DNA of 64,000 bases from JAAYCI01 sp964371725 (GCA_964371725.1 CAYJNQ010000002.1:62001-126000), one strand, 5' to 3'. Positions 16,963 through 25,863 are shown, counted from the stretch's first letter. Program-made: numbers and translations. Notes: generated from the sequence alone by a model not told the origin.

Positions 16963-17725
16963 CTTGCTGTGTATTCGGAACCTCACCCTCGGTGACGGAC
17001 ACCCCAAAATTTGTGTCCCTTTGGTCGACCAAGACCCGGAGACACTGATTTGGCACGCTGTTTTGGCCAAGGCTTCCTCTGCAGACCTTGTGGAATGGCG
17101 TATCGACTGTTTGCCACCTATGGAGGATATTGCACTTTTACGCACGGTGAAAGGCATTCGGGCCGCTTTAAAAGACACCCCCCTGCTTTTAACCTTTCGC
17201 ACAGTGGCAGAGGGTGGAAAACGTGAGATTAAACAAAGTAACTACGGGTCTCTTTTGCGCTTGATGATTGCAAGTGAAAGCATCGACCTTGTGGACATCG
17301 AACTGTCTTGCGAGAGTGAGTTACTTTCTTTGCTTGTTGAGGAAGCGAAAAGCAAAGGAATCGCCGTGGTTATGTCCAGCCACGACATCTACGGAACGCC
17401 GTCGAAGGAAGCCATGCTCAGCCGTTTGCACCGCATGCGCGAGATGGGCGCGGACATTCCGAAGCTGGCGGTTACACCCAGGCGTTTTGTGGATGTGCTC
17501 AGTCTTTTGGCCATCAGCGAAGAATTTCACCAAACAACCGGCTGTCCTTTTATCACAATGTCCATGGGGGAGCTTGGCCAAATCAGCCGTGTCAGCGGCC
17601 ACTTCACAGGTTCTTGTGTTAGCTTTGGCTGCTTGGATGAAAGCTCTGCTGCCGGGCAATTGCCCGTGCAGGGCTTGCGACAAATTTTAACCATCTTCGA
17701 AGAGGCAAACGAGGCAAAGGCTTGA
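16955..17725 (+). CDS. aroD: Type I 3-dehydroquinate dehydratase
   Basis: 256 residues, normal family length. It converts 3-dehydroquinate to 3-dehydroshikimate in the shikimate pathway through a Schiff base. The lysine is in DIPKLAVTPR and the general-base histidine in SSHDIYGTP; EWRIDCL and MSMGELGQISR are the other conserved stretches. The true start is ATG 16955 (MSNLLCIRNL), overlapping the yihY stop as ATGAGTAA, with AAGGAGA upstream. No other shikimate gene is nearby. Confidence 0.93.
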   Translation: MSNLLCIRNLTLGDGHPKICVPLVDQDPETLIWHAVLAKASSADLVEWRIDCLPPMEDIALLRTVKGIRAALKDTPLLLTFRTVAEGGKREIKQSNYGSLLRLMIASESIDLVDIELSCESELLSLLVEEAKSKGIAVVMSSHDIYGTPSKEAMLSRLHRMREMGADIPKLAVTPRRFVDVLSLLAISEEFHQTTGCPFITMSMGELGQISRVSGHFTGSCVSFGCLDESSAAGQLPVQGLRQILTIFEEANEAKA

Positions 17726-17801
17726 TTGGCCTTTTTTGCCCCGAATCGCAAAGCATACCTCGCTTCATTTGGAAAACCAAAAAGAAATTCAAAGGCTCCT
17801 C

Positions 17802-17830
17802 TTGCAAAATCTTGTGGAATGTTGTATGAT
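17802..17830 (+). promoter_or_regulatory. Putative promoter of the BadF-like gene
   Basis: TTGCAA (17802-17807) and TATGAT (17825-17830) with a 17-base spacer, 72 bases before the ATG at 17903. Confidence 0.5.
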
Positions 17831-17902
17831 GAAACACAATATGTGGTAGAAGTAACAAGGTGCCATCCGAACATGGTTTTGCAAAGATTTGAGGCGTGAA
17901 AT

Positions 17903-18847
17903 ATGGACTATATCTTGGGCGTTGCAAGCTCGAAAGACAACACCAAAGTGAATATTGCCACGCCGGGAGGCACCGTGATGTTCCGTTTTACGGTAGGGGC
18001 GATCAGCCTTTTTTTTGCGGGCGAAGAGCAAGTGCGCCAAAATTTGGCAGAGGTGTTTGTGACGGCGCAAATGGCGGGGTATCCCATACGGGATTGTCGC
18101 CAGGTTTGTCTCGGTGTGGCCGGGTTGCAACCCACGCGTGCCGTTCCCCGTTTAGAGTCGTCACTTCGCGGCGTGATGCGACGCTGCGGTTATAACGGCG
18201 ATGCCTATCTCGCGTCTGATGAGCAAACAGCCTTGATGGGCGCCCTGGAATGTGGCGAGGGTATGATTTTGCTGGCCGACGACACCGCCGTTTGCTTTGG
18301 AAAAAACCGTTTTCGGATGCAACACCGCACCGGCGGTTTTGGGCAGTTGGCCGACGATGACGGAGCCGGCCACGCCATTGGCCGCAGCATTCTGCGTGCG
18401 GCTGTGCGAGGCTGTGACGGCCGCGGCGCACCCACACGCCTCACCGCGCAACTCTATTTAAAGTTCGGCCTTGGCGGCAAGGAGGATTTGCTTAGCTTTT
18501 TGCGAAGAGACACGTTGCAACCACAGGACGTTTGCGCGCTTGTAGCGCTGCTGCCGCAGGCCTGCCTTGCCAAAGACCGTGTGGCGCTGGATATTGTGGA
18601 GGAGAGTGCAGAGCAACTTTTGTGCCTTGTAAGGCCTGTGGTAGACCGCCTGCGGCTTGAAAAGAATGTGCTGGCTGTGGCCGGAAACCTGCTTTTAGAC
18701 GACGTGACCCTGGGCACGGCTTTCAAGAAAAAAATGGCACAGGCCTACCCGGACGTATCCTGCGTGCCCCCAAAGCAAGATAGTGTGATGGGTGCCGTTC
18801 TTTTGGCAAAAGAGCGCCTTGCCTTACGTGGGTCTTGCGGGGTATAG
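17903..18847 (+). CDS. BadF/BadG-family (N-acetylglucosamine kinase-like) protein with degenerate ATP motifs
   Basis: A 314-residue member of the actin/hexokinase-fold BadF family, recognised from GEEQVRQNL, LGVAGLQ, SDEQTALMGAL (Asp106), GGFGQLADDDGAGHAIG and the RAAVRGCDGRGAPTRLT segment. The phosphate-1 motif, normally GIDGGGTKT, reads GVASSKDNTK (residues 6-15). The phosphate-2 motif, normally AGTGS, reads ADDTA (125-129). Both are needed for ATP binding in kinases of this fold. The frame is complete, so it may be a non-catalytic sugar- or muropeptide-binding protein. The alkyltransferase-like gene follows directly. Confidence 0.75.
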   Translation: MDYILGVASSKDNTKVNIATPGGTVMFRFTVGAISLFFAGEEQVRQNLAEVFVTAQMAGYPIRDCRQVCLGVAGLQPTRAVPRLESSLRGVMRRCGYNGDAYLASDEQTALMGALECGEGMILLADDTAVCFGKNRFRMQHRTGGFGQLADDDGAGHAIGRSILRAAVRGCDGRGAPTRLTAQLYLKFGLGGKEDLLSFLRRDTLQPQDVCALVALLPQACLAKDRVALDIVEESAEQLLCLVRPVVDRLRLEKNVLAVAGNLLLDDVTLGTAFKKKMAQAYPDVSCVPPKQDSVMGAVLLAKERLALRGSCGV

Positions 18848-18852
18848 TGGCG

Positions 18853-19176
18853 ATGCGGCAAGAAAGTGTAACATTCGACCAAAGCGTGTATGCCTTGGCC
18901 TCGCTCGTCCCGGTGGGTTATGTAACCACATACGGTCATCTTGCAGCCCTGCTTGGCAGGCCCACTTGGTCGCGCCGCGTGGGGCTTTCGTTAAGCCGTG
19001 CCGAAGAAAGTGCGCCGTGTCATCGGGTGGTAAGCAGTCAAGGTCGGCTTGTGCCCGGCTGGGCGCGTCAGCGCGAATTGCTTTTGTGTGAGGGCGTGGA
19101 GTTTCGAGAAAATGGCTGTGTGAACATGAAAAAACACCGTTTAACTGTGCAGATGTGGCAGGATATCTTGGGGTGA
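18853..19176 (+). CDS. Small MGMT/alkyltransferase-like protein
   Basis: A 107-residue single C-terminal domain of the O6-alkylguanine-DNA methyltransferase family. It has VPVGYVTTYGHLAALLG (helix-turn-helix entry) and the active-site PCHRVVSSQG with cysteine intact. Alkyltransferase-like (ATL) proteins of this size usually carry Trp in place of the Cys, so this one may still accept alkyl groups. The ATG at 18853 is preferred; an in-frame GTG at 18847 touches the upstream stop. It lies within six bases of the BadF-like gene. Confidence 0.8.
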   Translation: MRQESVTFDQSVYALASLVPVGYVTTYGHLAALLGRPTWSRRVGLSLSRAEESAPCHRVVSSQGRLVPGWARQRELLLCEGVEFRENGCVNMKKHRLTVQMWQDILG

Positions 19177-19243
19177 ACGGGCCGATGACTGCGCTTGTTA
19201 TCGTTTTTTTAAAAGGCAGAATCGTGTTTTTTATGCAGATGGC

Positions 19244-19273
19244 TTGACAGCGAACCCGGTTTTATGGTATCGT
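19244..19273 (+). promoter_or_regulatory. Putative promoter of infC-rpmI-rplT
   Basis: TTGACA (19244-19249) with an 18-base spacer to TATCGT (19268-19273). The -35 is perfect. It precedes the structured leader. Confidence 0.55.
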
Positions 19274-19279
19274 ATGGAA

Positions 19280-19448
19280 TAAATCAAGTAGCAGTGGCAG
19301 TGCCAAGCTCACCTTGTGTGCCAAAAGGCGCCGGGTTCATATCGGAACAGTGCCGATTTTTGGCTTTTTACCGATGGAGTGTGGCTATTTGGAGCCATGC
19401 TCTTTATTTATGTATGCACTTAAAAACAAAAATGGGGAGGGTTTACTC
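19280..19448 (+). promoter_or_regulatory. L20-type autoregulatory leader of infC-rpmI-rplT
   Basis: A roughly 170-base untranslated leader in the usual place for the Firmicute ribosomal protein L20 leader. It contains GTGCCAAAAGGCGCCGGG and a strong late hairpin, 19377-19386 with 19393-19402 (10 pairs counting wobbles), followed by TTTATTTA. This hairpin could be the attenuator controlled by L20. Family membership rests on position and general features, not on a covariance search. Confidence 0.65.
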
Positions 19449-20051
19449 ATCGCAAGCGGCAAAAAAAATGAGATGGAAATCAATGGGATGATTCGCGATA
19501 AGGAAGTGCGTGTCATCGCATCAAACGGCAGCCAGCTTGGCGTTATGGCCACAAGAGATGCGCTGCGCTTGGCAGAAGAAGAAGACCTCGACTTGGTAAA
19601 AATTGCCCCGCAGGCAAATCCGCCTGTGGTAAAAGTATTGGATTACGGCAAATACCGTTTCGAGCAACAGAAAAAAGAAAAAGAAGCTCGTAAACACCAG
19701 AAAGTGGTAGAGATTAAAGAAATTCGCCTGTCTTTGAAAATAGATGTGGGCGATTTCAACACCAAACTGCACCACGCCGAGAAGTTTCTAAAAAGTGGCG
19801 ACAAGGTGAAGGTGTCTATCCGCTTTCGTGGGCGCGAGATGGCTCATGCAAACCAAGGCCTCACCGTGCATCGCCGCTTTGCCGAGGAATTGTCTGAAAT
19901 TGCCAGCGTGGAGCGTCCGCCCAAGCTGGAGGGGCGTAGCATGATTATGTTTTTAGCGCCGTTGCAGCAAAAAGAGAGTGCGGCCAAAAGCAAAAAGCCG
20001 GATGCCGCCAAAAGCGGCGAAGGGAAAGAGGCCGTCAAAAGCGAAACTTAG
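19449..20051 (+). CDS. infC: Translation initiation factor IF-3, apparent AUC start
   Basis: About 200 residues. It binds the 30S subunit and checks start codons. The N-domain begins INGMIRDKEVRVIASNGSQLG, followed by the Lys-rich linker (YRFEQQKKEKEARKHQK) and the C-domain (IRLSLKIDVGDFNTK, VSIRFRGREMAHANQG). The tail is extended, rich in Lys, Ala and Ser. An in-frame ATC at 19449 sits seven bases after GGGGAGGG (19434-19441). The next in-frame ATG (19473) has no ribosome binding site. Use of AUU or AUC by infC is known and allows autoregulation because IF-3 rejects non-AUG starts. Readings that begin at 19314 run through the leader. Confidence 0.88.
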   Translation: MASGKKNEMEINGMIRDKEVRVIASNGSQLGVMATRDALRLAEEEDLDLVKIAPQANPPVVKVLDYGKYRFEQQKKEKEARKHQKVVEIKEIRLSLKIDVGDFNTKLHHAEKFLKSGDKVKVSIRFRGREMAHANQGLTVHRRFAEELSEIASVERPPKLEGRSMIMFLAPLQQKESAAKSKKPDAAKSGEGKEAVKSET

Positions 20052-20117
20052 TTGCTTATAAAAGTGCCCTTGGCACTTTTTGTTGGGACAAAACATCAAA
20101 CAGGAGGATTCAATAAA

Positions 20118-20315
20118 ATGCCAAAGCTCAAAAGCCATTCCGGCGCGAAAAAGCGCTTCAAAATGACAAAGACCGGCCGTGTGAAACGTGGCAGTGCCTT
20201 CACCAGCCACATCTTGAACAAAAAAACCAGCAAGGTGAAGCGCAACAACCGTCACGCCCAATATGTGGATAAAAAGGACGCAGCCTCTGTAAAAGAGATG
20301 TTGCCATATTCCTAA
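20118..20315 (+). CDS. rpmI: 50S ribosomal protein L35
   Basis: 65 residues, highly basic, with MPKLKSHSGAKKRFKMTKTG at the start and HILNKKTSKVKR in the middle, which identify L35. AGGAGG at 20102-20107 precedes the ATG at 20118. Second gene of the infC-rpmI-rplT operon. Confidence 0.97.
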   Translation: MPKLKSHSGAKKRFKMTKTGRVKRGSAFTSHILNKKTSKVKRNNRHAQYVDKKDAASVKEMLPYS

Positions 20316-20401
20316 GGGTTTACAGGGAAAACAATTCGGCTAATTTTTCTGCCCCGATTTCTTTGAAAGAGACGGGCTACAAGTAAAGGAGAGCGAACAA
20401 C

Positions 20402-20755
20402 ATGGCACGTATCAAAGGCGCCACCATGACGCGCAAAAGAAGAAAAAAGACCCTAAAGCTGGCCAAGGGATATTATGGCAGCAAATCCAAACATTTTAAA
20501 ATGGCAAAACAGCAGGTGATGAAAAGCGGCAACTACGCTTTCATTGGCCGCAAACAGAAAAAACGCGATTTCCGTCGTTTGTGGATCACCCGCATCAGCG
20601 CGGCTTGCCGTGCAGAAGGCATCAACTACTCTTGCTTCATGAACGGCCTGAAAAAATCCGGCATTGAGCTCAACCGCAAAATGCTCAGCGAGATGGCCAT
20701 TCACGACGCAGAAAGCTTCCGCGCTTTGGTGGAAACTGCCAAAAAAGCAAATTAA
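20402..20755 (+). CDS. rplT: 50S ribosomal protein L20
   Basis: 117 residues, full length. MARIKGATMTRKRRKKTLKL, GYYGSKSKHFKMAKQQVMKS, RDFRRLWITRISAACRAEG and SYSCFMNGLKKSGIELNRK-like NYSCFMNGLKKSGIELN identify L20. It binds 23S rRNA early in assembly and is expected to repress its own operon through the leader upstream of infC. AAAGGAG lies nine bases upstream of the ATG. Confidence 0.97.
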   Translation: MARIKGATMTRKRRKKTLKLAKGYYGSKSKHFKMAKQQVMKSGNYAFIGRKQKKRDFRRLWITRISAACRAEGINYSCFMNGLKKSGIELNRKMLSEMAIHDAESFRALVETAKKAN

Positions 20756-20872
20756 CCTGCGGGCTATGTCCGCGCACCCGCGCTTTGGTGTGGGTGCTTC
20801 GTGTTTTTTATGGGCTTCACATTTCCTGCCAAAAATCAAACGCTGGGCATGCCCCGCATTGGAGACAACACC

Positions 20873-21640
20873 GTGCAACACATCACAAGCCGCGAAAACG
20901 ACACCGTAAAATATGTTCGACGCCTGGCCTCATCAGGCTCTTTTCGCACACAAGAAGGCCTGTTTTTTGCCGAGGGTTTGCGCCTTTGCACCGATTTGGC
21001 AGAGCGCCTTTCGCCGCGATACGTCTTTTGCACCGAGAAACTGCTCAAAGCGCATCCGCATTTGGCCACGCTTGGCGAAGAATGCATTACCATAGGCGAA
21101 AGTGTGGCCGAAAAACTGGCCGAAACGCGCACGACACAGGGTTTGTTTTGTGTTTTTAAAAGGCCGCGGCACGGTTTAGAGCAGCTTAAGCCCGCGCAGG
21201 GCTTGTTGCTTTGCGAGCAGCTGCAAGACCCCGGCAATGTGGGGGCTGTGCTGCGCAGTGCGGCGGCTTTTGATTATGGAGGCGTTTTGTTTGTTGGCGG
21301 GGCCGACCCTTTTTCACCGCGTGCACTTCGGGCCTCTATGGGGTCTGTTTTGCGTGTTCCGTCGCTTTCGTTTTCATCGGTGGACGACGCTATGTGCAGT
21401 GCGCAAGAGATGCAAGTGCGCGTTTATGCCGCCGCTGCAAACGGCAAAAAACCGGCCGACTTGCGCACGCAAGAAACAAGCCCCTTTCTTTTGATGGTGG
21501 GCAATGAGGGGGCCGGCTTATCGAAAGAGGCCTTTGCCCATGCGCAGGAAACCGTGTGTATTCCCATGCACAATGGGGTGGAAAGTTTAAATGCTGCAGT
21601 GGCCGCTTCGGTTCTCATGTTTTCATTTAAAAATCAGTAA
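20873..21640 (+). CDS. SpoU/TrmH-family RNA 2'-O-methyltransferase
   Basis: About 255 residues. The N-terminal substrate-binding domain begins QHITSRENDTVKYVRRL. The C-terminal knotted SPOUT domain has LLCEQLQDPGNVGAVLRSA (motif 1), LLMVGNEGAGLSKEAF (motif 2) and IPMHNGVESLNAAVAASVL (motif 3), the SAM-binding trefoil knot. It probably methylates rRNA, like RlmB or TsnR; the exact site is unknown. A GTG at 20873, eight bases after GGAG at 20861-20864, fits family starts best; an ATG at 20849 is the alternative. Confidence 0.88.
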   Translation: MQHITSRENDTVKYVRRLASSGSFRTQEGLFFAEGLRLCTDLAERLSPRYVFCTEKLLKAHPHLATLGEECITIGESVAEKLAETRTTQGLFCVFKRPRHGLEQLKPAQGLLLCEQLQDPGNVGAVLRSAAAFDYGGVLFVGGADPFSPRALRASMGSVLRVPSLSFSSVDDAMCSAQEMQVRVYAAAANGKKPADLRTQETSPFLLMVGNEGAGLSKEAFAHAQETVCIPMHNGVESLNAAVAASVLMFSFKNQ

Positions 21641-21677
21641 GCGGGGTCTTCAATATCCGTAGAGGGGAGGGTGCCGG

Positions 21678-23726
21678 ATGTCAAAGGAGAGTTGGCTTTG
21701 GTTGGCCGGCGGGCTTGGTTATGGAGCTGTGAACACAAAAGAGCTCTTAATGGCCTGCCCCGGCGGGCCAAAAGAGGTGTCAAAAGAGCTTGGTGGCATC
21801 AAGCTTGATGAGATTTTAACGCAAAAACAAGCGGAGAAATTGGCTTCCACAAGCCCCGAAAATTATGCCTTAATGCTCAACCATGCCGAGGCGCAGGGCA
21901 TCCATGTGTTGCCGCTGGACGATGTTCATTATCCAAGACAATTGCACAGCATCGCAAATCCGCCGCCGGTTTTGTTTGTAAAAGGGGACCTCACTTTGCT
22001 AAACGACCAGCTCTGTGTGGGCATGGTGGGTGCACGAAAACCATCTGGCTATGGCGTGGAGGCCATGCGCAATATCGGGCGTGGCGTTGCACTGGGTGGG
22101 GCCATCATTGTAAGCGGCCTGGCACTGGGGCTGGACAGTGAGGCACACAAGGCGGCCTTGTCTGTCAACGGGCCCACGATTGCTTGCATCGCCTTTGGGC
22201 ACAACACCTGCTATCCGGCGCAGAACAAAAAGCTGATGGAAGTGATTGAACAATATGGTGCGGTTGTGAGTGAATACCCGCCCAATCAGAAGCCGGAAAA
22301 GCCCTTCTTCTTGCATCGAAACCGTTTGATTGCCGGGCTGTCCCATGCGCTTTTGGTGGCGGAAGCACGAAAGCATTCGGGCACGATGAGCACGGTGAAC
22401 TTTGCCACTGATTACGGGCGCGACGTTTTTGCCGTTCCGGGCAGTGTGTTTTCGGAACTTTCCGGCGGCACCAATGCCATGATTCGAGAGGGTGCCTATT
22501 TGGCGGCTTGTGCGGCCGATATCATGAGCCTGTACGGCATTGAGCTTCCGGAAGAAGATTTGAGCAAACTTGCGGAAAAACAGGCCAAAGAGGGCCGACC
22601 GCTTGGGGCGCTTACGTCTGATTCCACTCGGGTTGTAGCAGGCGTCACCGGTGCTAGCGATCAAACCTTGCTAGAGGCCATTCAGGGGCGAATCCCCCAA
22701 GAGGAGCGGCGCGGCGAAGAGCGTGTGAGCCGTGGTGCTGCCATTGATGCGTTTCGCCGTTTGCAGCAGGAGATTCCGGCCCAAACCGATAGCCAGAACC
22801 GTGCATTGGAAGAGATGGCAGCCGCCGTCAGCGACGATGTGGTGATTCAACAAAAGCAATCCACAACCGAACGTAGCGCCCAAAGAAAAGCTTGGGAAAA
22901 ACAATTGGAAGATTCTTCGCCCGCAAGGCAAGACAAGGTGCGTCCGTTCAGTTGGGACGGCGTGGAGCACTTATCCCGTAAGGATTTGCAAAAAAGTGAA
23001 GCCGTGCCCAAAACACCGGCAAATGTGGTGCCGCAAATGCGCCCCTATCCTCGCGCCAACACCCAAAGAACAAGCCACGTAGTGGTTGCCCCCGCCGCCG
23101 AAAGAGTACAGCCGGCTGCGGCCGTGCCGGCCGTTGCCATGCCGGCGCAAACCCGGGTACACAACCGTGCAGAAGAGGTTGCCCCGCCGGCTCCCGCTTA
23201 TCGGGTTACAGAGGTGATTGCCCCCGCGGGCACACAAGCGCCGAGCACGAACACCGTGCCCCCAAAACAGCAACCGGTCTCTGCCTCTCAAGGTGGCGGT
23301 TTCCTCTCCGGATTGCTTACACCGAGCAAAGAAAGTGGAAATCTTGCAGGGAATTTGCGCACGATGTCAAAACCTGCCGGCGAAAAGCCGATTTCACAAA
23401 ACACTACCACAGACGGGTTCAAAACCTCTCCCGCCCGCCCGGTTTCCGCTTCTAAAGAACAGCCGCAAGAGATCCATTCGGCCAAGCTTGCGCAGCAATT
23501 GCAAAGTGAAACCGGGCAGCCTCGTGCGGAGGACGATACCCTACAAACCGTGAGCGAAGCGGCGAAAAAAGCCTTTGCCGAGCTGGGGATCAATCCCAGT
23601 TCGCTCGCCCAAATTGTCGAAAAAAGCGGCCTGAGCCCGGGCGAAGCCATGGCGGCCTTAACAGAGCTTGAGCTTGCCGGGCTTTCGCGCCAATTGCCGG
23701 GCCGGCAGTTTACCATTGTTCACTAA
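21678..23726 (+). CDS. dprA: DNA-processing protein DprA with a long insert before its C-terminal winged helix
   Basis: 682 residues, nearly twice the usual length. The Rossmann DprA core spans about residues 60-290 (VGMVGARKPSGYGVEAMRN, IIVSGLALGLDSEAHKAAL, AEARKHSGTMSTVNFA, VPGSVFSELSGGTNAMIREG). It loads RecA on incoming single-stranded DNA in transformation. From about 300 to 615 there is a low-complexity Ala/Pro/Gln/Glu-rich, probably disordered region. The C-terminal winged helix (LAQIVEKSGLSPGEAMAALTE) ends the protein. GGGAGG upstream supports ATG 21678. The gene order dprA-topA-trmFO is typical of Firmicutes. Confidence 0.93.
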   Translation: MSKESWLWLAGGLGYGAVNTKELLMACPGGPKEVSKELGGIKLDEILTQKQAEKLASTSPENYALMLNHAEAQGIHVLPLDDVHYPRQLHSIANPPPVLFVKGDLTLLNDQLCVGMVGARKPSGYGVEAMRNIGRGVALGGAIIVSGLALGLDSEAHKAALSVNGPTIACIAFGHNTCYPAQNKKLMEVIEQYGAVVSEYPPNQKPEKPFFLHRNRLIAGLSHALLVAEARKHSGTMSTVNFATDYGRDVFAVPGSVFSELSGGTNAMIREGAYLAACAADIMSLYGIELPEEDLSKLAEKQAKEGRPLGALTSDSTRVVAGVTGASDQTLLEAIQGRIPQEERRGEERVSRGAAIDAFRRLQQEIPAQTDSQNRALEEMAAAVSDDVVIQQKQSTTERSAQRKAWEKQLEDSSPARQDKVRPFSWDGVEHLSRKDLQKSEAVPKTPANVVPQMRPYPRANTQRTSHVVVAPAAERVQPAAAVPAVAMPAQTRVHNRAEEVAPPAPAYRVTEVIAPAGTQAPSTNTVPPKQQPVSASQGGGFLSGLLTPSKESGNLAGNLRTMSKPAGEKPISQNTTTDGFKTSPARPVSASKEQPQEIHSAKLAQQLQSETGQPRAEDDTLQTVSEAAKKAFAELGINPSSLAQIVEKSGLSPGEAMAALTELELAGLSRQLPGRQFTIVH

Positions 23727-23751
23727 TTCTAAAGGATAAAAGAGGTAGCCT

Positions 23752-25863
23752 ATGTCAACACTTGTGATTGTGGAGTCGCCTGCCAAGGCAAAGACCATTC
23801 GCAAATATCTTGGAGATGGGTATGAAGTGACTGCATCGAACGGGCACATTCGAGATTTGCCCCCAAACCAGCTTGGCATTGATGTGGAGCAAGATTTCAA
23901 ACCCCGTTATTTCAACATCAAAGGCAAAGATAAACTCGTGCGAGAGTTGAAGGGAATGGCCAAAAATAGCGAACGTGTGCTCTTGGCAACGGACCCGGAC
24001 CGCGAAGGAGAAGCCATCAGCTGGCATCTTGCTAAAATTCTGGGCGTGGATGTCGAGGCAAACAACCGCATCACCTTTGGGGAAATCACAAAAAAAGGCA
24101 TTGAGGAGGGCATGGCGAACCCTCGTTCTATCGACATCAATTTGTTTGATGCACAACAGGCTCGACGCATTTTGGACCGCCTTGTGGGCTACAAACTCTC
24201 GCCCTTTTTATGGAAAAAAGTACGCAGGGGCTTAAGTGCCGGGCGCGTGCAAAGTGTGGCCGTGCGCCTGATTGTGGATAGAGAACGCGAAATTGAGGCT
24301 TTTGTGCCCGTTGAGTACTGGAACATCGATGCCTATCTCAGTGCCGAGGGAAAAAAATTCACGGCACGCCTAAGTGCCGATGAAAATGGCAAAAAGTTGG
24401 AAGTACACAGCGAGGCAGAGGCCAGCGACATCACCGAATCCTTGCATGGAAAACCCTATGTGGTTGAAAAAATCAAAAAAGGAAAGCGGAAGCGCAGTCC
24501 TGCGCCACCCTTTATCACCTCCACCTTGCAGCAGGAGGCCAGCCGCCGGTTCGGTTTCACGGGCACGCGCACAATGCGCGCGGCACAAACTCTCTACGAG
24601 GGTGTGGAGGTGGCCGGCATGGGAACTTTGGGTCTTATCACCTACATGAGAACCGATTCGCTTCGCATTTCCGATGAGGCCGTGGCCTTGGCCAAAACCT
24701 TTATTGAAGACGGCTACGGCGCGCAGTACGTCAATGAAAAAAAACGTGTATACAAAAGAAAGGGTGCCACGGCTGCGCAGGACGCACATGAGGCAATTCG
24801 CCCCACAAACCCGGCCATTACACCGGAAATTGCCGAAAAAACCATCAGTGGAGACCAGGCAAAATTGTATCGCCTCATTTGGAGCCGTTTCATTGCAAGC
24901 CAAATGAGCGACTGCTTAATGGATACCGTATCGGCCGACATCGTCGCCGGCCGGTACACTTTCCACGCCAGCGGCTATACCGTCACCTTCGACGGCTTCA
25001 CCGTGCTCTATGAAGAGGCCACCGACGAGAAAGAGAAAAAAGAAAGTGCCTTACCCAACTTGCAAGAGGGCATGCCGCTAAAACTGCGCGAACTCAAGGC
25101 AGAGCAGAAGTTTACACAGCCGCCACCGCGCTACAACGAGGCCACCCTGATACGGGCACTTGAAGAGAACGGAATCGGACGCCCGTCCACCTATGCGCCC
25201 ATCATCACCACGGTGGTAGACAGGGGCTATGTGGAGCGGCAAGATAAACGCCTCGGGCCCACATCTCTTGGCATTGTGGTAAACGATTTGCTCATGGAGC
25301 ATTTCCCCGACATCGTGGACGTGAAGTTTTCTGCCGGAATGGAAACGGGGCTTGACAAGGTAGAAGACGGTTCTGCCAACTGGGTGCAGGTGGTGGATGG
25401 CTTCTACAAGGGGTTTTCCAAAAGCCTTACACAGGCCGAAGCCGAAATGGAGGGCGTGAAGGTAGAGGTGCCCGTAGAGGAAACCGATATCCCCTGCGAA
25501 AAATGTGGGCGCAACATGGTTATCAAAGTGGGGCGCTATGGTAAATTTTTGGCCTGCCCCGGTTTTCCCGAATGCCGAAACACGAAACAAATTGTGCAGG
25601 AAATGCCCGGAAAATGCCCAAAAGACGGGGGTAAGTTGCTCTTGCGCACCTCAAGCAAAAAACGCATTTTCTATGGCTGTGCCAATTACCCGAATTGTGA
25701 TTTTATGACCTGGGACGAACCCACCGCAGAGCTGTGCCCCGAGTGTGGTGGAACACTGTTCCGAAAGGGTGGGAAAAAAGGAATTCTACGCTGTTTGAAT
25801 GAGGGCTGCGGTTACAGCCGCAATGCAGAGGACAGCCCCGCCAAAACACCGGAGAAGACCTAA
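23752..25863 (+). CDS. topA: DNA topoisomerase I
   Basis: 703 residues, type IA. It relaxes negatively supercoiled DNA. The TOPRIM domain begins TLVIVESPAKAKTIRKYLG, with DPDREGEAISWHLA as its acidic motif. The active-site tyrosine is in GLITYMRTDSLRIS (about residue 300). Three C-terminal zinc-ribbon units follow: CEKCGRN...CPGFPEC, CPKDGGK...CANYPNC (first pair reduced to one cysteine), and CPECGGT...CLNEGC. It lies 25 bases after dprA and just before trmFO. Confidence 0.96.
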   Translation: MSTLVIVESPAKAKTIRKYLGDGYEVTASNGHIRDLPPNQLGIDVEQDFKPRYFNIKGKDKLVRELKGMAKNSERVLLATDPDREGEAISWHLAKILGVDVEANNRITFGEITKKGIEEGMANPRSIDINLFDAQQARRILDRLVGYKLSPFLWKKVRRGLSAGRVQSVAVRLIVDREREIEAFVPVEYWNIDAYLSAEGKKFTARLSADENGKKLEVHSEAEASDITESLHGKPYVVEKIKKGKRKRSPAPPFITSTLQQEASRRFGFTGTRTMRAAQTLYEGVEVAGMGTLGLITYMRTDSLRISDEAVALAKTFIEDGYGAQYVNEKKRVYKRKGATAAQDAHEAIRPTNPAITPEIAEKTISGDQAKLYRLIWSRFIASQMSDCLMDTVSADIVAGRYTFHASGYTVTFDGFTVLYEEATDEKEKKESALPNLQEGMPLKLRELKAEQKFTQPPPRYNEATLIRALEENGIGRPSTYAPIITTVVDRGYVERQDKRLGPTSLGIVVNDLLMEHFPDIVDVKFSAGMETGLDKVEDGSANWVQVVDGFYKGFSKSLTQAEAEMEGVKVEVPVEETDIPCEKCGRNMVIKVGRYGKFLACPGFPECRNTKQIVQEMPGKCPKDGGKLLLRTSSKKRIFYGCANYPNCDFMTWDEPTAELCPECGGTLFRKGGKKGILRCLNEGCGYSRNAEDSPAKTPEKT

